From assembly GCF_002080455.1 (NCBI RefSeq), contig NZ_CP020555.1, positions 3,224,001 through 3,288,000 of the forward strand: DNA of 64,000 nucleotides, given 5' to 3'. Within the stretch, counting starts at the first letter, position 1, and every line of letters starts with the position of its first letter. A program made the position numbers and the translations under genes. Below are positions 59,994 through 64,000 of the stretch, one piece after another. The notes below the pieces were generated by a model that saw nothing but the letters and a program-made list of their open reading frames with translations, ran no database searches and was not told where the DNA came from. The stretch is from Streptomyces sp. Sge12 (GTDB lineage Bacteria; Actinomycetota; Actinomycetes; Streptomycetales; Streptomycetaceae).

Positions 59994-60296
59994 TCAGCCG
60001 CCGCTGGAGCCGGAGCTCTTGTGGCCGCCGATGCCGCCGCGGGTGACGGCGGACTTGTCGAAGCTGCCGCCGGAGACCTTGCCGGCGCTGACGTTGCCGC
60101 CGTAGTAGTAGGCGCCGGTGCCGCCGCTCTTGCACTCCTTGTTGTTCAGGTGCTGCAAGGTGGAGCGGGAGGCACAGCGCTTGTCCGGTTCGTCGCTGCT
60201 GCCGCAGGCCACGAGCGTGGCCGCGAGCAGGCCCATTCCGCCGAGTGCGACCGCGCCGGAGCGCATCCGGCGCTGATTGGTGCTGCTGTTGTCCAT
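59994..60296 (-). CDS. Small lipoprotein, YgiB-like partner of the ATP-grasp ligase
   Basis: A 100-aa precursor. Signal peptide with lipobox LVAC (Cys about 31: ATLVACGSS); the mature part is Gly/Ser/Lys-rich with CASRSTLQHLNNKECKSGG and GAYYYGGNVSAGKVSGGSFD, probably one disulfide. The Gly/Tyr/Ser tail recalls the C-terminus of YgiB (DUF1190), a far longer lipoprotein encoded next to ygiC. Its position immediately before the ligase supports a functional pair, perhaps modifying or being modified by it. Divergent from the DMT transporter gene. Confidence 0.75.
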   Translation of the reverse strand: MDNSSTNQRRMRSGAVALGGMGLLAATLVACGSSDEPDKRCASRSTLQHLNNKECKSGGTGAYYYGGNVSAGKVSGGSFDKSAVTRGGIGGHKSSGSSGG

Positions 60297-60400
60297 GTCT
60301 GCTGCTCCCCCTGGGGCCTCGCGTGCTGCCGACAGACTAGAGCGGGGCCCCCGGCCGATGGAATCCGGCCGCCGTGAGATCCGTGACCTAGAGTCAGTTC

Positions 60401-61243
60401 GTGCTTATTGGGATGATTTGCGCGCTCGGTGCGGCGGTCTGCTTCGGTACGGCGTCGGTTCTGCAGGCGGTCGCGGCGCGGTCGGCGGAGCCGGGCACGG
60501 GGTCCGGAGTGGACACGGCGCTGTTCCTGCGGTCCGTGCGGCAGTGGCGCTACCTGGCGGGCCTCGGCCTGGACGGGGTCGGTTTCGTGCTCCAGATCAT
60601 CGCGCTGCGGCACGTCCCGATCTACGCGGTGGGGGCCGCGCTGGCGGCCAGCCTGGCGGTGACGGCGGTGGTCGCGGCGCGGCTGCTGAAGGTGCGGCTG
60701 TCCCGGACCGAGTGGGGCGCGGTGGCGGTGGTGTGCGCGGGGCTGGTGATGCTCGGGCTCGCTGCCGGGGAGGAGGGCACGGGGACCGGATCGCTGGCGC
60801 TGAAGCTGGGGCTGCTGGCGGTGGCGGGGCTGGTGCTGCTGGTCGGCGTGGTCGCGGGACGGTTGCCGGACGGGCCGCGGGCGCTGGTGCTCGGTTTGGC
60901 GGCGGGGACCGGCTTCGGGGTGGTGGAGGTCTCGGTCCGGCTGATCGACTCGCCCTGGGACCTGCGCAACCCCGCCCTGTACGCCCTCCTGCTGGGCGGA
61001 GGCGCGGCCTTCCTGCTCCTCACCTCGGCGCTGGCGCGCGGCTCGGTGACGGTGGCGACGGCGGGCCTGGTGCTCGGCGAGACCGTCGGCCCGGCGGTGG
61101 TGGGCGTGGCCTGGCTCGGCGACAGCACCCGCGAGGGCCTGGCCTGGCTGGCGGTGACGGGCTTCGCGGTGGCGGTGGCCGGTTCCCTGGCCCTGGCCCG
61201 CTTCGGCGAACCCCCGGCCACCCCGGCCGACCCCGCCGACTGA
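60401..61243 (+). CDS. DMT-superfamily (EamA-like) transporter
   Basis: A 280-aa membrane protein with ten predicted helices in two EamA-like halves. It opens with LIGMICALGAAVCFGTASVL, then VLQIIALRHVPIYAVGAALA (about 62-81), and closes with SALARGSVTVATAGLVLGET and VGPAVVGVAWLGD. Probably a small-metabolite exporter; the substrate is unknown. The GTG start lies right at the conserved N-terminus but has no strong ribosome site, so a leaderless mRNA is possible. It is flanked downstream by a repeat element. Confidence 0.82.
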   Translation: MLIGMICALGAAVCFGTASVLQAVAARSAEPGTGSGVDTALFLRSVRQWRYLAGLGLDGVGFVLQIIALRHVPIYAVGAALAASLAVTAVVAARLLKVRLSRTEWGAVAVVCAGLVMLGLAAGEEGTGTGSLALKLGLLAVAGLVLLVGVVAGRLPDGPRALVLGLAAGTGFGVVEVSVRLIDSPWDLRNPALYALLLGGGAAFLLLTSALARGSVTVATAGLVLGETVGPAVVGVAWLGDSTREGLAWLAVTGFAVAVAGSLALARFGEPPATPADPAD

Positions 61244-61265
61244 ACGGCGCCGACCGCCCCGCCGC

Positions 61266-61351
61266 ACGTTTCAGCCCCGCCGGCGTTTGAGGCGACCTCT
61301 CTCAGCCCCGCCGGCGTTTGAGGCGCGGGGGTCCGGGGGCAGCGCCCCCGG
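61266..61351. repeat. Tandem GCCGGCGTTTGAGGCG repeats plus hairpin
   Basis: Two copies of CAGCCCCGCCGGCGTTTGAG (about 61269 and 61304) are followed by the hairpin CCGGGGGC-agc-GCCCCCGG (61333-61351). Same core as the repeat at 4011-4215. It lies between the convergent DMT and MocR genes and probably terminates both. Confidence 0.75.
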
Positions 61352-61366
61352 CAACGGCGCCGCAGG

Positions 61367-62764
61367 TCACGGCAGGGCCGCCGCCAGGGCCGCCAGCGTC
61401 GGCGCCCACGCACTGTCCGACGGCGTCCCGTACCCCACGACCACCGCATCCCGCGCGGGCAGCGCACCCGCCTCCGGATGCCGGAACCGCCCCAGCCCGT
61501 GCAGGGCCAGGTCCTGCCAGGCCGCCGACTGCAGGACCGACCGTTCCAGCCCCTCCGGGAGGTCCAGCACCGCGTGCAGCCCCGCCGCGATCCCCGACAC
61601 GCCCACCCGGTCCCCCACCGCCGCCACCAGCGCGTCCCGGCGCCGCCGGTACCGCAGGCGCATCCCGCGCACGTGCCGGTCGTAGGCCCCGGAGGTGATG
61701 AACTCCGCCAGCGTCAGCTGGTCCAGCGCGCCGCACGCCCAGTCCGTGGGCCGCTTGGCGGCGAGCACCTCCTCCAGCAGCCCCGGCGGGACCACCATCC
61801 AGCCCATCCGCAGCCCCGGGGCCAGTGACTTGCTGGCCGTGCCCAGGTACACCACCCGGTCCGGGTCCAGGCCCTGGAGCGCGCCGACCGACTGGCGGTC
61901 GTAGCGGAACTCCCCGTCGTAGTCGTCCTCCAGGATCAGCCCGCCCGTGGTCCGGGCCCAGTCGACCGCGGCCGCGCGCCGCGCCGGAGTCAGGGCCACG
62001 CCCGTCGGGAACTGGTGCGCCGGGGTCAGCAGCACCGCGCCCGCCGCCGCGGTCAGCTCCCCCGTCCGGGCCCCTTCCCCGTCCACGCCCAGCGGGCGCG
62101 TCCGCAGGCCCGCCCGCGCCAGCAGGTCGCGGTGGAAGTCCAGGCCGTACCCCTCCACGGCCACCTCCCGCACCCGCCGCGCCCGCAGCACGCCCGCCAG
62201 CAGGGTCAGCCCGTGCAGGAAGCCGGCGCAGAGCACGATGCGTTCGGGGTCCGCGTACACCCCGCGCGCCCGCGCCAGGTAGCCGGCCAGTGCCTGCCGC
62301 AGCTCGACTCGGCCGCGCGGGTCGGCCGCGTAGCCGAAGGCCTCGTTCGGCGCGGCGGTCAGGGCCCGGCGGGCGGCCGACAGCCAGGCCGCGCGCGGGA
62401 AGCCGCCCAGGTCCGGGGAGCCGGGCACCAGGCTGTACGCGGGCCCCCTGCGCGCGGGGCGCCGTACGGGTCCGGCCGCGGCGGGCCGGCGCGGCCTGGC
62501 CCGTTCGGCGACGCGGGTGCCGGAGCCCTGGCGGGCCGTCAGCCAGCCCTCGGCGACGAGCTCGGCGTACGCCTCGGCGACCGTGTTCCGGGCGATGCCC
62601 AGGTCTGCGGCGAGGGTGCGCGAGGACGGGAGCCGGGTCCCGGCCGCGAGCCGCCCGCTGCGCGCGGCCTCGCGCAGCGCCTCGGTGAGCCCGGCCCGCA
62701 GCCGGCGTCCGGCGGTGAGGTCCAGGTGCAGGTCGGCGCCGAAAGTGGCCCACGATTCCGTCAT
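61367..62764 (-). CDS. MocR-family (GntR HTH plus aminotransferase-fold) regulator
   Basis: A 465-aa regulator. The N-terminal GntR winged helix is at about 16-88 (LREAARSGRLAAGTRLPSSR, then TLAADLGIARNTVAEAYAEL). A long linker is followed by a class I aminotransferase-fold domain (about 115-465) with PLP-binding motifs: EGYGLDFHRDLLARAGL, LEDDYDGEFRYDRQ and the Lys in GTASKSLAPGLRMGWM. MocR proteins sense PLP or its adducts. It is divergent from an AhpD-like gene; the spacer holds an ATATGGACCATAT palindrome that abuts its own start, implying autoregulation. Confidence 0.92.
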   Translation of the reverse strand: MTESWATFGADLHLDLTAGRRLRAGLTEALREAARSGRLAAGTRLPSSRTLAADLGIARNTVAEAYAELVAEGWLTARQGSGTRVAERARPRRPAAAGPVRRPARRGPAYSLVPGSPDLGGFPRAAWLSAARRALTAAPNEAFGYAADPRGRVELRQALAGYLARARGVYADPERIVLCAGFLHGLTLLAGVLRARRVREVAVEGYGLDFHRDLLARAGLRTRPLGVDGEGARTGELTAAAGAVLLTPAHQFPTGVALTPARRAAAVDWARTTGGLILEDDYDGEFRYDRQSVGALQGLDPDRVVYLGTASKSLAPGLRMGWMVVPPGLLEEVLAAKRPTDWACGALDQLTLAEFITSGAYDRHVRGMRLRYRRRRDALVAAVGDRVGVSGIAAGLHAVLDLPEGLERSVLQSAAWQDLALHGLGRFRHPEAGALPARDAVVVGYGTPSDSAWAPTLAALAAALP

Positions 62765-62766
62765 GA

Positions 62767-62779
62767 ATATGGACCATAT
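62767..62779. promoter_or_regulatory. Candidate MocR operator
   Basis: Palindrome ATATGGACCATAT (6-bp arms, 1-nt centre), 3 bp upstream of the MocR ATG in the 47-bp spacer before the divergent AhpD-like gene. GGACCA-type elements are familiar in promoters next to MocR genes. Confidence 0.6.
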
Positions 62780-62811
62780 CGGTGGGCCGCCCGGCTCCTA
62801 GGGTGGATCAC

Positions 62812-63303
62812 ATGACGACCACACACGAACACGCCCCCGAGCACACCCCGCGCCTGCAGATGGCGAAGCTCGCCCCGGAGGTCTACAAGGCCGTCCTGGC
62901 CCTGGAGATCGCCTCCAAGAAGGGTCTGGACCCCTCCCTGGTCGAGCTCGTCAAGATCCGCGCCTCCCAGCTCAACCACTGCGCCTTCTGCCTCGACATG
63001 CACACCAAGGACGCGATCGCCGCAGGTGAGAGCGTCGAGCGCATCGTCCAGCTGGGTGCCTGGGAGGAGTCGCGGCACTTCTACACCGAGAAGGAGCTCG
63101 CCGCGATCGAGTTCACCGAGGCGGTCACCGTCCTGACGGACGGCTTCGTGCCGGACGAGGTCTACGAGAAGGCCGCCAAGCAGTTCGAGGAGCGCGAGCT
63201 CGCCCAGCTGATCGCCGTGATCGCGACGATCAACGTCTGGAACCGCATCGGCGTCACCACCCGCCTGGTTCCGGGCCACTACACCCCGGGCATGTACAAG
63301 TAG
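62812..63303 (+). CDS. Carboxymuconolactone decarboxylase/AhpD-like protein
   Basis: A 163-aa alkylhydroperoxidase AhpD-like protein. The redox/proton-relay motif HCAFCLDMH (Cys 57 and 60, His 64) is complete. The following KDAIAAGESVERIVQLGAWE, FTEAVTVLTDGFVPDEVYEK and VIATINVWNRIGVTTRLVPG are typical. Such proteins often act as peroxidases with thiol partners; it pairs with the MocR regulator in many Streptomyces. It starts at an ATG close after the divergent promoter; no strong Shine-Dalgarno is visible. Confidence 0.9.
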   Translation: MTTTHEHAPEHTPRLQMAKLAPEVYKAVLALEIASKKGLDPSLVELVKIRASQLNHCAFCLDMHTKDAIAAGESVERIVQLGAWEESRHFYTEKELAAIEFTEAVTVLTDGFVPDEVYEKAAKQFEERELAQLIAVIATINVWNRIGVTTRLVPGHYTPGMYK

Positions 63304-63330
63304 CCCGATCGGACGGTTGCGCCGGGCCGG

Positions 63331-64000
63331 TCAGTCCGGCCTGAAGGACTCCACGGCCGCCGTCAGGTTCGCGCGCACCGCCGCGCCGTCGGCGGCCGGG
63401 CCGGCCGCCAGCAGCGCCCACCGCCGGCCGTCCGGGGAGACGGCGATCCGTTCGATCCCGCGGCGGCGGCCCTGCGACTCCGCGCTGTCGTACTCGTAGA
63501 CCAGCTCGCAGGACTTGCCGGGGGCCGCCTCGACGGAGACCTCGCGGTAGCCGGGGTTGGAGCCGAGGGTGTTCGAGGAGATCCGCAGCAGCTCGCACGC
63601 GCCGACGCTGTCGGGCTCGGTGACCCGGAAGATCTGGACGAGCGCGCTCCGGTCCCCGGGCCGGCGGTAGAAGGACCCGCTGCCGTTCTCGTCGTGGCTG
63701 CGCTCCCAGCCCGTGGGGACGGCCACCGAGAAGCCGGCGTCGTCGCGGACCACCGTGTACGGCGGAGCGGCCGACGGGGAGGGCGAGGCGGAGGAGGACG
63801 CGGCGGTGGGCTCCGGGTCCGGCTCCGTGCCGGTCGATGGATCCGGGGCGCCCGAAGCCGACGGCGCCGCGGCGGGTGCCTTCGGCTCCTCGTCGCCGAG
63901 GAGGAGCCACCCGGCCATGGCGCAGCCGCCGGCCACCGCGGCTCCGAGGGCCACCCACAGGAGGACCTTCCGGTTGCGCAGCGCATCGGGGCCGCGACCG
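63331..64000 (-). CDS. Membrane protein with extracytoplasmic domain, truncated at window edge (possible Ser/Thr kinase C-terminus)
   Basis: The frame is open to base 64000, so the N-terminus lies outside. Visible are a cytoplasmic stretch (DALRNRK), one helix (VLLWVALGAAVAGGCAMAGW), a Pro/Ala/Ser linker and an external domain of about 135 residues: YTVVRDDAGFSVAVPTGWER, FYRRPGDRSALVQIFRVTEP and a C-terminal LTAAVESFRPD. This layout is common at the C-terminus of Streptomyces transmembrane Ser/Thr protein kinases, but it could also be a stand-alone protein beginning at a GTG near 63954. It has one Cys pair (CELLRI, CELVYE). Confidence 0.7.
   Translation of the reverse strand, partial: GRGPDALRNRKVLLWVALGAAVAGGCAMAGWLLLGDEEPKAPAAAPSASGAPDPSTGTEPDPEPTAASSSASPSPSAAPPYTVVRDDAGFSVAVPTGWERSHDENGSGSFYRRPGDRSALVQIFRVTEPDSVGACELLRISSNTLGSNPGYREVSVEAAPGKSCELVYEYDSAESQGRRRGIERIAVSPDGRRWALLAAGPAADGAAVRANLTAAVESFRPD

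Noticed and set aside
1..64000. tRNA or rRNA genes
   Set aside because: No cloverleaf-like or GGTTCGAATCC-type T-arm sequence was found in the intergenic regions on reading both strands; a covariance-model scan was not possible.

Overview
The window looks like a chromosomal core segment of a Streptomyces. It is very GC-rich with strongly G/C-ending codons, uses GTG (and some TTG) starts freely, and packs genes with 1-4 bp stop/start overlaps. It carries characteristic actinomycete genes: succinate dehydrogenase in the order C-D-A-B, a MocR/AhpD pair, Uma2, DUF4132, a peptidase inhibitor of family I36, L,D-transpeptidases and several sigma factors. From memory, the order add - deoA - cdd - nucleoside ABC transporter - sialate-like locus - mutase - sdh - D-Ala-D-Ala carboxypeptidase - trpS - glyA follows the S. 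coelicolor SCO4901-to-SCO4820 stretch in reverse; I could not check this by alignment.

Layout. 1-20584 is a nucleoside salvage region: adenosine deaminase (149-1297), thymidine phosphorylase (13308-14585), cytidine deaminase, two permeases, a double ATPase and a BMP-type binding lipoprotein (14690-20403), all on the minus strand. A 12-bp palindrome, CTACGCGCGTAG or a close variant, stands before four of these units and probably ties them into one regulon. Interposed at 1411-13211 is a more variable block: a hydrolase, cupin, LuxR-type regulator, BCCT betaine transporter, a LysR/MFS divergent pair, a secreted L,D-transpeptidase, a second MFS exporter, a SigG-like ECF sigma factor, a STAS protein and Uma2.

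20655-31096: an M20 amidohydrolase, then a divergent locus (22037-28824) encoding a Kdn/sialate-type synthase and its CMP-transferase in one open reading frame, two polysialyltransferase-like proteins, a third glycosyltransferase-like protein and a GT2 enzyme. This is probably the teichulosonic-acid (Kdn polymer) cell-wall locus. A LysE exporter and a B12-dependent mutase large subunit follow. 31298-35195: a lipoprotein L,D-transpeptidase, an ECF sigma factor with a candidate membrane anti-sigma partner, and a degenerate OHCU-decarboxylase-like protein. 35348-38761: the sdhCDAB operon. 38837-42462: a DUF4132 operon and a small membrane protein.

42507-43675 is the oddest DNA in the window: a near-palindromic, non-coding-looking element of about 1.17 kb with 96-bp identical ends and repeated modules of about 63 bp. 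43821-53946 holds an alpha/beta hydrolase, a TetR-controlled small operon with two matching operators, an orphan peptide-binding protein, a membrane metallophosphoesterase, a D-Ala-D-Ala carboxypeptidase, secreted proteins and a YihY/BrkB membrane protein. 54137-64000 holds a 2H phosphoesterase, trpS, glyA behind a ZTP riboswitch, ornithine aminotransferase, a glutathionylspermidine-synthase-like ligase with its lipoprotein partner, a DMT transporter, the MocR/AhpD divergent pair and the C-terminal part of a membrane protein cut by the window edge.

I see no tRNA, rRNA, CRISPR array, insertion sequence or phage gene. The best candidates for something undescribed are the inverted-repeat element, the nucleoside palindrome regulon and the fused synthase/CMP-transferase.
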